NCBI RefSeq assembly: GCF_030272615.1
Contig: NC_081411.1
Span: 829,702,160 to 829,766,159 of the forward strand
DNA length: 64,000 nt
Reading direction: 5' to 3'
Source of the DNA: Cryptomeria japonica
Lineage: Eukaryota; Streptophyta; Pinopsida; Cupressales; Cupressaceae
Made by a program: the position numbers and the translations under genes. Positions 1 to 12,350 of this stretch are shown here, in pieces; the first letter of the stretch is position 1, and each line of letters starts with the position of its first letter. The notes beneath the pieces were generated by a model, which was given only the letters and a program-made list of their open reading frames with translations, ran no database searches and was not told the origin of the DNA.

Positions 1-329
1 ATAAATGAATTTTTATTTTCAGAACAATTTAAAGTGACATATAAATAAAGTGCATTGTAGGGTGTAGCAGGTGGTGGGAGTACACCACATACTTTTCAGT
101 CGCCTCCACAGTCACGAGTAGTTTTGCCACCAGAGGTAAATATTTGTAAATTTGTTAAAAATATAATAATACATTGGTTTCAAATAAATTTTGTTAATTA
201 TATGTATCATTACTTGGTATTTTATAGGGCTTACTAATGGTTGAGATGTCCCAACTTGATGATATCACGCTTTCGGCCATTGACTTTGGTTAACATAGTT
301 ATGTGGTACCATTTAGATTTATATATTTT
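1..329. other. Flank of the first Gypsy-type element; no gene called
   Basis: This sequence lies outside the first LTR element and continues after it at 8139. Two short open stretches (about 57-136 and 228-290) look exon-like, because the first ends at a GT donor and the second follows a TTTTATAG acceptor. They are too short to identify. The last five bases (325-329, ATTTT) are the left target-site duplication of the element that follows. Confidence 0.5.
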
Positions 330-1566
330 TGTAGCGTCCTAAAATTGTGACACTTGCAATTTCGACTGCATTTCAGTCTTCACGATGGTGACGCAACACG
401 CAACCTGAATGGAGACCCCAAAACTCGCTCACGACACCAAAAACTGCATTTTTCATGCACCCTGGCCTGAACCTCCTTGCACCCTACTGCCCTGGGAGGT
501 GGGACCAGAGCGCCCAGCGCCCTGGTCCCTCAGGACCAGGGTGCCCAGCGCCCTAGTCCCTGGGTCCTATTTTGGGCCCGGTTTCCTAAGTGGTATTGGG
601 TCTTTTCGTTTGCAATTTGGAAAATTACATTCCCTGGTCGGCCTAAGGTCGGGAAAATCAGTCTATCAGCCCTAATTGACAAGTATATAAACTACATTTT
701 TCTCTCTCATTTGCATATGAGGAGGATATGTGCAAAAGCGTGGAAACTATACTCAAACATTCAAGCATTCAAGCATTCAAGCAATTGATCATTTCAAGTC
801 TCCATTCAAGGCTAAGTGTTGCATTCAAGTCAAGGATTCAACCATTGAAGAGGAGATCACTTACTTCATGCTACAACATACAACATACAACATCTAAACC
901 TTCGCACATAAGGATACCAACATCCTTAGAACAAGGTATTAGTACTTGTTTTACATTACAGTCATTTACATTTACAGCACTTGCTCATTTCTTGGTTAAT
1001 TCCAAAACCGAGGTTTGACCTAAAGGCAAACCCCTAATCCCTAACCCCCCAATCGTCTTCACTTTTCTGTGTGTAGGTTGCAGGTACGCGGCTGAGATTG
1101 AAGATCTGGAATCCTTGTGCAGAGACGAACAGATCCCCCTTCGTTTCGCGGATTTTTCGGAGGACCGTGGCACCGGGCGCCATCGTCCCGACAACTTTTG
1201 CTCAAATTTGCAGGACAGCGCCGTATTGACATTCTACTGCTAATTCCAGGTCCGCAGCTTCATCCTATAACCCGAACTCAGTTTATAAGCGAATCTTTAT
1301 GACTTTCTATGCATCCTTAGCTTAATTTCCTTAATCAACATTCTTTACAAAAGAGGGTAGCCTTGCTTTCCTAACCCTTGAAATTCATTTAGCATCCAAT
1401 CTTACATTGTGTGGGATTGAATCTTATGAGTTTCAACCCCTCTTTTGAATGTAAAGTCTCTCCCCTAAGTGAAAACCCATCGAATCCTAGAGAACCTCCC
1501 TTCTCTCTCCTCGGAGTTAGAAGAGGGGAGACCAACTAGGGTTCGACCGTGATTTTCCGCTTTACA
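330..1566 (+). repeat. 5' LTR of the Gypsy-type element
   Basis: This long terminal repeat of 1237 bp starts TGTAGCGTCC and ends CCGCTTTACA. It carries a TATA box at 684-691, a run of CATTCAAG repeats around 758-783, and a GC-rich stem-loop in U3 (about 501-575). It is 33 bp longer than its partner at 6935-8138, mainly because the stem-loop segment is expanded. Several short ORFs cross it, but all recur in the partner LTR and the solo LTR and show no protein similarity. Confidence 0.95.
684..691 (+). promoter_or_regulatory. TATA box of the 5' LTR
   Basis: The octamer TATATAAA is followed 10-15 bases on by a pyrimidine-rich TTTTTCTCTCTC stretch. The same arrangement recurs at 7257-7264 in the 3' LTR and near 50712 in the solo LTR. 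This is the expected core promoter and marks the U3/R border. Confidence 0.75.
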
Positions 1567-1569
1567 TTT

Positions 1570-1587
1570 TGGTGAACCTGACGTGAA
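1570..1587 (+). promoter_or_regulatory. Putative primer-binding site
   Basis: The sequence TGGTGAACCTGACGTGAA starts three bases after the LTR end. It begins with the TGG expected opposite a tRNA CCA tail and sits where the minus-strand primer anneals. I did not match it to a particular tRNA. Confidence 0.6.
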
Positions 1588-2748
1588 CATCCTTTCTGAT
1601 TATTCATGATTAGATCTGAAAATTGATTCCTTGATTACATTTCCATGTTTGGTCTTTTGCAAAATTTTAGAGGTGATTGCATAAAAACCCTAAATTTTCT
1701 TTTTTTGAACATTGAACTTGCGAAATGTTTAATTATTAATGCTTGCTTCAGATCTGCTTTTCTATTATAAATTATCAATTCATATCTGTACTTTAATTTT
1801 GAAAATTAAGAGGTTAAATGTCAAAACCCTAATTTTTGAAACCCTCTTAATTCAACCTTTATCTGACAATTTGACCGATCAAAACATCTCCAAATCAGCT
1901 GTAACTTTGGATTCTACAATAAAATCACAATATCTTTCATCCCTGAAAATTTGGAAAAAAGTTGCGAGGACCGTGTTGCACTCTGAGCGCCATCGTCCCC
2001 GACATTTTTTCCAAAATTTCGGGAGCGAGATCTTGCTGTATTTTCCTGCTAAAATCCAGAATTTTGGCTGATTTTGTCAATTATAACACTTTCAAAATTA
2101 CAGTCAAAGTTGGTCTTGTGATTGCTTGGTCTAAGGCTCCTAATCATTCAAAAATTATCGAAACTGAAATTTTGTGTCAAAATTGTGTTCTTACTGTCTT
2201 AGATCTGAAAATTGTATTTGCATTCATTCGAAATTTCAGTGCTTTATTCAAATATTTGCATTTTGTGACTTTTGAAATTAAGTGCCTGATTACAACAACT
2301 TTGATTTCCGCTTTCAAAATTGAATTTTGCGTGAAATTGAGTCAATTTTCAAATTTCAAAATTTGCATTGCTCTTGACATTCCCTCTAAAATCATAAAAT
2401 TCAAAATTTCAGTTTCCCTCTCTTTTTCAAAATTCAAATTTTGCATTTTTCGACAATCTTGATAGGGTTCAATTTTGAATTTGCAACTTTAATTTGGCCT
2501 ATCTACAGATCGTAAAATCCCTCAATTTTTTCAGATTAGCTCTAAAATCATCATACCTTTTATCCCTGCAAATTTCGAAAAAAGTTGCAAGGACCGTGTT
2601 GCACTCCGAGCGCCACGGTCCCGGACATTTTTTCCGAAATTTCGGGAGACTGTTGTGATTGCATTTAACAACTTAAATCTGGAAGATTGGCTGTTTTTAC
2701 TAAAAATTGCTACCTCTAAAATCAAAATCTTCTCTCTCTCTCTAGTGC
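1588..2748 (+). other. Untranslated leader with repeated GGACCGTG stem-loop motif
   Basis: About 1.16 kb of AT-rich leader separates the primer site from gag. A block with GGACCGTG followed 12-16 bases later by its near complement occurs at 1968-1998 and 2591-2621. A third version lies in the LTR at 1162-1188. The 2591-2621 copy has a perfect 8-bp stem. Each block is followed by CGACA or GGACATTTT and a TTTC-rich stretch. Two short ORFs here (1739-2071 and 1962-2462) are AT-rich, overlap in different frames and are not called as genes. Confidence 0.6.
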
Positions 2749-5700
2749 ATGAGTTTTACAACAGTAAGCCCTACTTACACTATTCCCGTTAGACGAAGCT
2801 GTAGAATTAAGTCCTTCCGAGGTTTAACTACCGAGGAGATGGAACCTAATTTGAGTAGCCTTTTTAACGAGGACATGGGTAATTCCTCTAATCCTCCTAA
2901 TGATGAAGAAGCTTCCCATGAAGTTTCCGTTGAACAACTTTCGAAATTGGATAACCAATTTGACGATTTTCACTAATGGATGTCTCATGAGTATCCCTAT
3001 AGTCAAGCTCTTCCTTTAATTGAGGGTCTAAAACGTATGCTTCAAAGTGATAAGAATGGAATTGATATTTTGCGTGGTATTTCACACATTGTGAATTCGA
3101 ACGTGATGCCTATGAAGAGTTGTGCTGAATCTTTAGGTTATACACAACCTCCTACACAAGTCAATCATTCTATTCCTTTGACCACTTCTATTGCTAGTTT
3201 ACCTACCTTTACATCAAACATCATGGCTACCTCTATACAAGACATTCATCCTGTGATCACTAATCATGGGGGCAATCCTCCTTCTTCAATTAACCCTATT
3301 CCTTCATTCAATCCGACTTCTTCATTCATTCCTTCAATAAGTGTTCCTATTACATCTTCACAAATGAACATGACGCAAGGGGGCAATTCATTTAACCATT
3401 CCATTCCTCCTTGTAGTGTTCCTCCTATCCAATCATCCCCTATGGTTGACTATCATAGGGTCCCACCACCTTACTCTTTACCATCTTTTAATAACATAAC
3501 ACCTCCATCTCAATCTAACACACCTAATATGAACTCTTCGACTGAAGCTACCATTAATAATCTTGCACAAACTGTCTCTTCTTTACAGCAACAAATTGCC
3601 TCCATGAATCAATCTAAGTTTAGTGTGCCCACATTTGATGTTGTGAGCCCACTTTCTCTTGACATTGTTCGAGCTATTCCTCCTAAACATGTTGAAATCC
3701 CGCATTTGGAACTTTATAATGGTAAAGGAGATCCTCTAACACATGTTAAGACTTTTCAAACAATATGTACTGATTTTGCTTATGACCAAAGGTTGCTTGC
3801 AAAACTATTTACTAGAACATTAAGAGACAAAGCCCTACAATGGTATTGCTCGTTGCCTTCTTATTCTATTACTTCTTTCGAACAACTTGCAAATGCTTTC
3901 ATTCAACAATTTCAAAACAATATAAGTCCTAAAGTTACTTTGATTGATTTAATGCATTGTAAACAAGGTGTTAAAGAAAAAGTGACTGATTTCATTGGTA
4001 GATATAAGCATTTGTATGCTCAAATTTCTTTTCCAGTGCCTGATAATGATATTCAAAGAATCTTTATTTCTAATTTGCAAAAAGATATTCAAGATAAACT
4101 TTTGTTTTCTGAGTTTACTTCTTTCCAACAGTTGTGTGCCACTCTTTACAATTATCAACTGACTATGAGTCAAATGGAACAATCACATCCTATGGCTCCG
4201 AGTGATAAGGGTGATAGCAGTCAACAACCATTTGGGAAGTTTAAACCGAACAGAGATTCCATCAAATTCAATGAAAACATCATCAACAACAATGTGAATA
4301 CAGCATCAGGTGTGCCTCCTATTTCTAAATTTTTCAGGAAAGAAAGAAAGTATACTCCTTTGAATGAATCATTGCATGATATTATGAATAAATTATTGGG
4401 ACAAAATGTGCTTACTCTTCCTCCTATAAGACAAATTGATCCTGCAAAGATTACTTCACCTTATTTTGATCATAAAGCTTTTTGTCATTTTCATCATCAG
4501 CTTGGTCATGATACTGAAAAATGTTTTTCTTTAAAGGGTAAAATTCAAGATTTGATTGATAATAATACTATTTCTGTTTCTGGAGTGAATGATAAAGGCA
4601 ACACATCTGTAGCTCCTCCTAATCAAAATCTTCAGATTTTCACTGATCCATTGCCTTCTCATACCTCTAATGCAATTGAGGCTAATGATTCCTCTCTCTC
4701 ATCTGATGGTCTTGTGTCTATGACTCCGAATGTGATTAACTTTGTAGAGCAGCAAGAAAACCCTAAAGAACCTTCCATCACATTTGATTCTAGCGAAACC
4801 ATTAGGGCACCTGATGGTCCTTTATACATAGTTGCAAAAGTCAAGAATATGCCTTGCCGTGGAGTGCTTATTGATCCTTCGTGCATGGTTAATGTTATTA
4901 CTGAAGAATTTATTTTTACTTTGCAATTGAATCAAGTGATCTATGACAAAACAGATGTGATTGTGAAACTATTTGATGCATTTTCTTCTCCTGCAATTGG
5001 TTCTATTACATTGCCTATTGAGGTCCATAACAAATCTCTTGATGTGAACTTTGCTATTATTCCATCTTCCGAACAATTTCGTGTGAAGCTTGGCTATCCT
5101 TGGCTATCTTCCATGAAAGCTATTGCTTCTCCTATTCATAAGTGTTTGAAATTTCCCCATAATGGTGAAGTCATTACTGTCAATCATAGTCTCTTTAAAC
5201 CAGCCGAAAGAACCTCTAGTGTTCCTATTGATTACTTTTGGCCCAAACAATTCCAATCGCTTCCTCCGCGAAGTGATCATCTTTTTAAATCTTATCAAAA
5301 GTGGAAAACAGATATGATCCTATCTCTTAGTGAACCTAGAACACCTAAACTTGACATTCCTATCATTCTTGAGAAGGAAGTTCTTCCTTTGAAAGATAAA
5401 ACTAATTTCTTTCCTCAAGAAGATTCCCAACCCGTCCCCATGGATGTGACTATGTCTATGCCTGATAAACCTTCTAAGAGTAGACCTATACCTCCTCGTC
5501 ATGATGGACTTGGTCTTCTTCCTAAACCAAAAATTCTTCCCTTATATGGAGTAGTTCCTCCTCCTGCCTTCTATAGAGAGAAGAGACCTTCTTCTTCTCC
5601 TATTATCCAGCCTAAGAGACCACAACCTAAACATCCAAGTGATAAGGATGAGAACATTCCTCCTCCTCTATCTTCTCCACTTCCTACTAAGACTAGACGT

Positions 5701-6192
5701 AATCGTTCTGCACGGGAACGCCGACGAAAGCATCATCTTAGGGCTCAAGCAGCTGCTTCTCAAACTTTACAATCTCCAAAAACACCTTCAACAAGCATTA
5801 TTCCATTTTCTCCTCAGCCGGATATTGAGCCTAAATTTCCTAAACATAAGATGCATGATGGTCTTGATCCTATGCGAGTTAAAGATCCTATTTTTATAAA
5901 TCTTGATGATGATATAGATGAAAATGTTATGCATGATGAAAATGTTACTCCTCTTGCTTCTGATAGTGAATATGAACTTGTTGATGTCGATAACCATTTA
6001 TCTAACGAATTTTCTAAAGCACTTATCCTAGCTCCTAGACAAGAACAATGTGGCTCGGAACATGAACATAGCCCTTGTTTGGATCTTGTGATAGCTCCAT
6101 CTGCTGTGTTGGATGTTCCTCCTCTAGCGTGTTCCCTGCCTTCCCGAAACATTGATCAGCAAGATCGGGGGGTAGATGACATGCTAGACTAG
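2749..6192 (+). pseudogene. gag with a protease-like domain, one premature stop
   Basis: This encodes the structural gag protein of the element. An open frame starts at ATG 2749 and runs 75 codons to TAA at 2974-2976, then continues in the same frame from 2977 to 6192. The stop is therefore most simply a single-base change, although reinitiation at ATG 2980 would give a 1070-residue product. Counting from 2980, the parts in order are: a Ser/Pro/Thr-rich N-terminus; a retrotransposon gag domain near 235-395; a C-x2-H-x4-H-x4-C knuckle at about 502-515; a retropepsin-like fold near 617-724, where the active triad reads D-P-S (632-634) in place of DTG or DSG; a proline-rich segment; and an Arg-rich RRNRSARERRRKH tract. 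In autonomous relatives the RT domain would follow. Here the frame ends in an acidic tail. Confidence 0.88.
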
Positions 6193-6934
6193 TTACATTA
6201 GCATGGCAGATTCTCTCCCCCTCCCTTTTGTTACTTCTTCTATATGTTATTCTCATTCTTCTATTTGTCGTCCTTAGTGTTGTCTACTTGAGGACGATGC
6301 AAAGCATTGAGATCTCTTGATCTCTCTCATGTTGACTCAAAAGACACATGTGTTCCCTTCTTCTAGGTGACCTTCCTTGATTGGGGAATGAAGAACAATT
6401 ATGCATACATACATATGATATATACATGACTTATCATACAGCATACTGACCCCGAGGAAAGCGAAGTCACCTCGTGCTTTGTGTTTTCTGTCTATTATCC
6501 TTGGGTTTATCTCACACTTGGGGGCTAAATCTTTGCGATAATGTGCTCCTTTTCCTTTCTCATTTCTTATGTGTATCACTACGTTAAAACAATCACCCCC
6601 GTTGAGGCGTGTGCGATCGCTTTAACGTAGGGGGGCATACACCCTGTCTATCCTTTCAAAGATACTTGAAAATTTCTTGGTAAACTTAGCTTTGTCTTGA
6701 AGATTTTTGGTATTTCTTTTGCATGACTCATAGTGAGGGAACCCTACTACTGACAGTCATGGTTCTCCCTCGTGATCTTCCCTTTTACTTTGTCAATCAA
6801 AGTCGTAAGATCCTTAGTCCACTGGGGGCTTGGTGTATCTTGCCTCCTTGACGTGGTGAAAGTCTTTCAATATTGTTTCCTTGTACTTTATCGGAAGTAT
6901 GAGCATACATACTCCCGCTAAAGTGGGGGCTAAA
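6193..6934 (+). other. 3' noncoding region of the Gypsy-type element with polypurine tract
   Basis: There is no coding signal here. The segment TTGAGGACGATGCAAAG at about 6288 resembles the LEDE-type C-terminal remnant commonly found at the end of plant Gypsy pol genes, which suggests that pol was deleted rather than never present. A perfect 10-bp inverted repeat (CTACGTTAAA at 6579-6588, TTTAACGTAG at 6621-6630) encloses a CCCCC-containing loop. The priming tract AAAGTGGGGGCTAAA at 6920-6934 abuts the 3' LTR. Confidence 0.7.
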
Positions 6935-8138
6935 TGTAGCGTCCTAAAATTGTGACACTTGCAATTTCGACTGCATTTCAGTTTCACGATGGCGACGCAA
7001 CACGCAACCTGAATGGAGACCCCAAAACTCGCTCACGACACCAAAAACTGCATTTTTCATGCACCCTGGCCTGAACCTCCTTGCACCCTGCTGCCTCGGG
7101 AGGTGGGACCAGAGCGCCCAGCGCCCTGGTCCCTGGGTCCTATTTTGGGCCCGGTTTCCTAAGTGGTATCGGGTCTTTTCGTTTGCAATTTGGAAAATTA
7201 CATTCCCTGGTTGGCCTAAGGTCGGGAAAATCAGTCTATCAGCCCTAATTGACAAGTATATAAACTACATTTTTCTCTCTCATTTGCATATGAGGAGGAT
7301 ATGTGCAAAAGCGTGGAAACTATACTCAAACATTCAAGCATTCAAGCATTCAAGCAATTGATCATTTCAAGTCTCCATTCAAGGCTAAGTGTTGCATTCA
7401 AGTCAAGGATTCAACCATTGAAGAGGAGATCACTTACTTCATGCTACAACATACAACATACAACATCTAAACCTTCACACATAAGGATACCAACATCCTT
7501 AGAACAAGGTATTAGTACTTGTTTTACATTACAGTCATTTACATTTACAGCACTTGCTCATTTCTTGGTTAATTCCAAAACCGGGGTTTGACCTAAAGGC
7601 AAACCCCTAATCCCTAACCCCCCAATCGTCTTCGCTTTTCTGTGTGTAGGTTGCAGGTACGCGGCTAAGATTGAAGATCTGGAATCCTTGTGCAGAGATG
7701 AATAGATCCCCCTTCGTTTCGCAGATTTTTCGGAGGACCGTGGCGCCGGGCGCCATCGTCCCGACAACTTTTGCTCAAATTTGCAGGACAGCGCCGTATC
7801 GACATTTTACTGCTAATTCCAGGTCCGCAGCTTCATCCTATAACCCGAACTCAGTTTATAAGCGAATCTTTATGACTTTCTATGCATCCTTAGCTTAATT
7901 TCCTTAATCAACATTCTTTACAAAAGAGGGTAGCCTTGCTTTCCTACCCTTGAAATTCATTTAGCATCCAATCTTACATTGTGTGGGATTGAATCTTATG
8001 AGTTTCAACCCCTCTTTTGAATGTAAAGTCTCTCCCCTAAGTGAAAACCCATCGAATCCTAGCGAACCTCCCTTCTCTCTCCTCGGAGTTAGAAGAGGGG
8101 AGACCAACTAGGGTTCGACCGCGATTTTCCGCTTTACA
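6935..8138 (+). repeat. 3' LTR of the Gypsy-type element
   Basis: This is a 1204-bp copy of the 330-1566 repeat, with the same TGTAGC and TTTACA ends and a TATA box at 7257-7264. It lacks about 31 bp present in the U3 stem-loop of the 5' LTR. The duplicated target ATTTT follows at 8139-8143. Confidence 0.95.
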
Positions 8139-8399
8139 ATTTTTTACTTAAGTGATATATTAAATACATGCTCTTTTCCCTTATGTTAATTTTTTTCCAT
8201 TATTTTACCCCACCTGCCTCAAGAACATCTCGTGTGAGAAAGCCATTCTCTAGCACTCCGAAGTAGAAAAAGATATCCTCTTGGACACCCAAATGACAAA
8301 AGGTAATAAAGTACAATTTAAATTCATTTGTTGAAATGTATTATGATTAAACATTTATATGTAGATATTGATAAATGCACTTAATGAATGAGGAGATCT
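8139..8399. other. Right flank of the Gypsy-type element; no gene called
   Basis: This continues the sequence interrupted at 329. A stretch at about 8205-8302 is partly open and ends before a GGTAATAA donor-like site, so it may belong to the same broken transcribed unit as 57-290. I do not recognise it. Confidence 0.4.
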
Positions 8400-9716
8400 T
8401 ATTGGTCTAGTATCTCCATTTCTCCTTCTTTGAGGATGGATCCTGGGTTGTCAATTCTTTGTATTTCTTTCATCTGATCTCTTCTTCTCCCACACTTGTT
8501 TTGTCTTGTGGGTGGTAGCACTTCCTTTTCTTCTACCGATAGGATGTCTTCTTTGTTGTCTTCTCATGTTCTTGCTTCCGATGAAGCTATCTTCTCCCAT
8601 TTTCCCTTTTCCTTTGGGATCTGCATTGTTCCTCCTTGCAGCACTAGGCTTCATTATTGTCTACAAGTCTTCACCGATTGTAGTCAGATCAATATTCTTC
8701 TAGGGAATATTCCAAACATTGAAGTTCTATCCCTTGTTCTCTCCATTTGAGGAGACAAACATAATGTCATTGTCATGGACATTCTTGTTGGTGGAGCATT
8801 CACCAACACCACTTCCTAATCCTCTCATATCTTTGGAATGATTTTTCTTCTTCAATATCATGTCCAGGGAATCACTACTTCTATCAAACCAGATTCTTAC
8901 CTTGAGCTCATCCTGACACTCCTCAAGGTCATTTCGGAGAACCTTCATTTCTCCAAGCAGCTGTTGATATTCGTTATCTTTTACCTCTAGCTCAAATGCT
9001 AGATCTTTACACTGACACTCCTTGGTGTCTTCTTCTCGAGTCTTCAACTCTGAGATGCATTTCTCACATTCTTCAAGGCATTTTATCAACCAATTCTGCT
9101 CCAAAATAGCAACATTCTTGAATAGCTTGTATTCATTTCTAACTCTTCTGAGTTCTTCAATTGTCTTTACAAGCTCACCTTCAAGATCAACTTATGCTTC
9201 CTCTTCTTCTTCTCCTTCACTATCTCTACCAAACACATCTTTCCAATACGAGTGATCTTCATGACCATTCTTAGATGTGTGCCTCTCATCTTCTGATTCT
9301 TGAGCCATGAAGAGGTGGATTCCTTCTTCATAAATGTTGCGACTGCTAGTAGATCTACAGATACATGAGATGCATTTCTCACCCTATCATCACAAGTTGG
9401 TTTTGCAATAGTGGACTCATTTCCATAGATCTTCTTCAATCTATCCCATAAGATTTTTTTTGATCTTCATCTATCCACCTATGAGGAGTCATCATATGAT
9501 AGCTAACTGAGTATAGCCTTCATTACTACTTCATTGTACTGGTTTCTTCTTTCTGCATCTAAATCAATGGGAGGATTGACTTTACTAGGACAACCATTTA
9601 CAAAAGACATCCATACATCATACCCAAGAGAGGATAAATGAACTTCCATCTACAACTCCAAATGGAATAGTTTGACCCTTTAAAAATTGGAGTAGGGATT
9701 GACACTAAACAAACCA
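8400..9716 (-). pseudogene. Copia gag remnant
   Basis: From a start at 9716 the frame opens with a typical Copia gag N-terminus (F-K-G-S-N-Y-S-I-W), then shifts frame near 9645 and continues through V-H-L-S-S-L-G-Y-D-V-W to about 9530, where it shifts again. Downstream, 8727-9104 encodes a Glu/Lys-rich coiled coil with regularly spaced Leu and Cys, as found after the UBN2-type gag domain in Copia proteins. The zinc knuckle region (around 8451-8654) is basic, but no intact CCHC is visible. The gene is dead. Confidence 0.65.
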
Positions 9717-9776
9717 TTGTTTCCTTAAGCCAAAATATACCCAAGTTGGAGAAAGCTCATTTGACTGGGAACCTAG

Positions 9777-9790
9777 GCTCTGATACCAAT
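9777..9790 (-). promoter_or_regulatory. Primer-binding site, initiator tRNA-Met type
   Basis: On the minus strand the sequence ATTGGTATCAGAGC directly follows the LTR end. It contains TGGTATCAGAGC, the usual complement of the 3' end of plant initiator tRNA-Met in Copia elements. Confidence 0.9.
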
Positions 9791-12168
9791 TGTTAGACAT
9801 AATGCACCAATGAGAGGGGGGTGAGTCAATTGTTCTCAATCTTTTCCCTTTAACTATCTAATGTGTATACTGGTTATCGGATCTAACTCAATACACACTT
9901 ATCAGTTAGTGGGGAGACTTATCACAAATGTATTCACACAAAAGGAACACCACATAACACTAGCATATATGAGGAAAACCCAAGATGGGAAAACCCTCAA
10001 TGAGAAATACTACTAGAGACTATTGCTCTAATCGAGCCTCACAATCAATCTTTGATTACAATGTTTAGGGTACCAACCCAAGGAGATACAACCCCTGCAC
10101 CAAGCTACAAGTTAGTTATTACAAAGGATAATCATTTATAAGTTAATAAACTTGTTAAAAATGGATTTTGTAACACTTATGTAAATCTCTCTATTGGATC
10201 TCTTATCCAATTCACTATCGGTTCTCTCTCTGCTGGTTGCCTCTTTCTCTCAACAGCTTTGTTTCTCTTCACCACCAGTTTACTTCTCTCATAGACTCAC
10301 TTGCAGACTATCGGGTCCTCACTATTGTTAGTTGATCCTTTCAACCTAATTCTCTCATACACTCTTGTCTCTCTTTAGATCCTCATTGAGTACTTGACTG
10401 ATCTCGTGCAACAACCCTCTCTCTTTCAGCAGCTTGCCAATTGCTTTAACCTCACCGGTTAGACCTTCCTCAAAACCTATTACCGAATGTCTCCCTATTG
10501 CTTGACCTCTATCATCCTCTATAGATATCAAACTTCATCTACTTCTCTACTTAGCCTTGTGTATCACTTCAGAACATCTTTCTCTAAGGCATCATGGACC
10601 TCTATCTTCGGCCTCCATATTTATGATTAGACATTCCCACCAAAAGCAACATTCAAACTTGGCACCTTAGGTTTTCTTCCACTGATCATGAGGCACATTA
10701 AATCCAATCAAATTTCATTCGATTTGAGCTCTAAGACAACTATCTGCACATCACCACCATTAACGTGCCTTCCAATACACATTTGTTAAACTTAGCAAAC
10801 ACGGGCAGTCAGTTAGTGAGGCACAATATCAATCACCATAAATGGTTCTATAGATTGCATCACCTACATCATTCTACACCTGGACACTCTACATTGATTG
10901 ATGTATCCCATCGATCACCTCTATTTGACATTCCTCAAGTCGCACACCTCTACAACTCCTCTGTAACAGATCCCATGATTTACGAGGTCTACAATTAATA
11001 TTGACCAACTCTGCAACTATCTCACCAGCATGACACTTCATCGACCTTTGCGAGCTTGCCACTTCAACAAAAACTTTTGTGTTGGCCTAGATAGGTTCAT
11101 CGACTAATTATATTTCCAGGTTCATCTACTGACACTCTAACCCTATCGGTTATATCCTAACCAATCTTCCATTACCATGCACTTGGCTTCTCTTCCGATG
11201 GAGCACCTTTGTCGGTTGTCTTTATGTTTGCACTTTGTTGTTCTATCGGTGTAACACCTTAACCAGTCATCCATAGTATGATCATCATCATCAGGTAGGA
11301 GCACATCACTTAGTCTCTTTACTTCCTTACTGATCCTCATGCTCACCGGTAGCCATCTTGATGACACCATGTCATCAACCTTCAACTAATTACATCTAAG
11401 GCATCTACATAGCAGGTTGCACTTCCTATTTGTAGCTACTCCACTTTTCCCTCTTCATCATCAGACCGGACATTATCTCAACTGGTTTGTCAAGGTGACA
11501 AACCCATGACTTCTTTATTCCTTTTCTATCCTTGTGGCTTATCATGCCTTCTATGTCGGTCCAGTGCATGCCCCTGATTTTATGCATTTAAGGCATCTCT
11601 TTTATTTACCAGTAGATCTAGTGTGATCTTTCAAATACCTACCTTTACCTCTTCTTCCTTATCTCAAAGAACTAAGATGCATACTTTGCATAATAGGAGA
11701 TAGGCTCCACTTACCGGTGGAAGTGATTCCTTGTCATCTGCATCCTGCATTGCACTCATGATCTGGTGTGGGTACATTCATTGTCTATCATCTCTTCACA
11801 TGGTGACTATATTTCTATTTGGTGGGAGTCTCAGTTTTCTACATCCACACAGCATACCGGTAACATGTACATTCGTTTCCATGTCAACACATCACTTACC
11901 AGTTGACATATTTTCCTTACCAGTGATAGACTGTATCAGTAAGCTGCCCATCTCTTCCACACAAGTCAAACACTAACTTGTATACCGATGACTCCAAAGG
12001 TCATTCTACTAAATGAAATTCTCTCCCTTACCTTACCGATGTACTACAACACAATGTAATATCAAAGATATCTCATTATGTATACATCCATGACAGTGCA
12101 ACACATACATCTCTTATACTAGTATCTCGATTATACCGGTTGACATCGGTGACAACACAATGCCAACA
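9791..12168 (-). repeat. 5' LTR of the truncated Copia
   Basis: This LTR of about 2.38 kb has TG and CA termini and is the longest in the window. Near its 3' end (9805-9830 on the plus strand) is the run GAGAGGGGGGTGAGTCAATT, which recurs in the other Copia families here. Short CCGGT words are scattered through it. ORFs inside it (such as 10765-10998 and 11143-11385) show no protein features and are not called. No second LTR exists to confirm the ends, so they rest on the primer site and the TGTTGGCATT start. Confidence 0.7.
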
Positions 12169-12350
12169 TGTTTTATGTTAACTAGTTTATCAAATCCTCC
12201 TATGTAGCTTGTGAATGGTCTACTAGAGAAGTTGGAGGGTTTTTATCTTTAGGGTTTTTTTGTGAGTTCTCCTGTGGGTTCTCTTGCAGGTTTTTCCCTA
12301 AGTTTTCAAGAGGTGTGTCTTGTTGGGGGCCATTTTTTTTGAATTTGATA

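Larger units (their letters stand above)
330..8138 (+). mobile_element. Non-autonomous Ty3/Gypsy-type LTR retrotransposon carrying only gag/protease (TR-GAG type)
   Basis: The element is bounded by two LTRs (330-1566 and 6935-8138) that begin TGTAGC and end TTTACA, and is flanked by a perfect 5-bp duplication ATTTT (325-329 and 8139-8143). Between the LTRs lie a primer-binding-like site, a long leader, one gag ORF of more than 1000 codons, and a polypurine tract directly before the 3' LTR. No reverse transcriptase, RNase H or integrase motif is present in any frame between the gag stop at 6192 and the tract at 6921. This matches the class known as terminal-repeat retrotransposons with a GAG domain, which depend on enzymes from an autonomous partner. 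A related solo LTR is at 50392-51600. Confidence 0.93.
8400..12168 (-). mobile_element. Truncated Ty1/Copia element: 5' LTR, primer site and gag remnant
   Basis: Read on the minus strand, an LTR (12168 down to 9791) begins TGTTGGCATT and ends TAACA. It is followed by the tRNA-Met primer site and a decayed gag that stops being recognisable near 8400. No polymerase region or second LTR is present, so the element is 3'-truncated and no target duplication can be shown. Its LTR differs from the three other Copia families in the window. Confidence 0.8.

Noticed and set aside
57-290. Exons of a host gene at the window start
   Set aside because: Two short open pieces with plausible splice sites are not enough to call a gene, and no protein family is recognised.
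409-1302. Several ORFs of 60-100 codons (also at 7059-7898 and 50471-51357)
   Set aside because: They lie inside LTRs, recur in all three LTR copies, overlap each other in different frames and have no protein features.
9777-9790. tRNA gene fragment (also at 17937, 50028 and 63618)
   Set aside because: Each is a 14-base primer-binding site beside an LTR, with no tRNA cloverleaf around it.
10765-11976. ORFs within the 9791-12168 LTR
   Set aside because: No motif, no splice context, and located wholly within a long terminal repeat.
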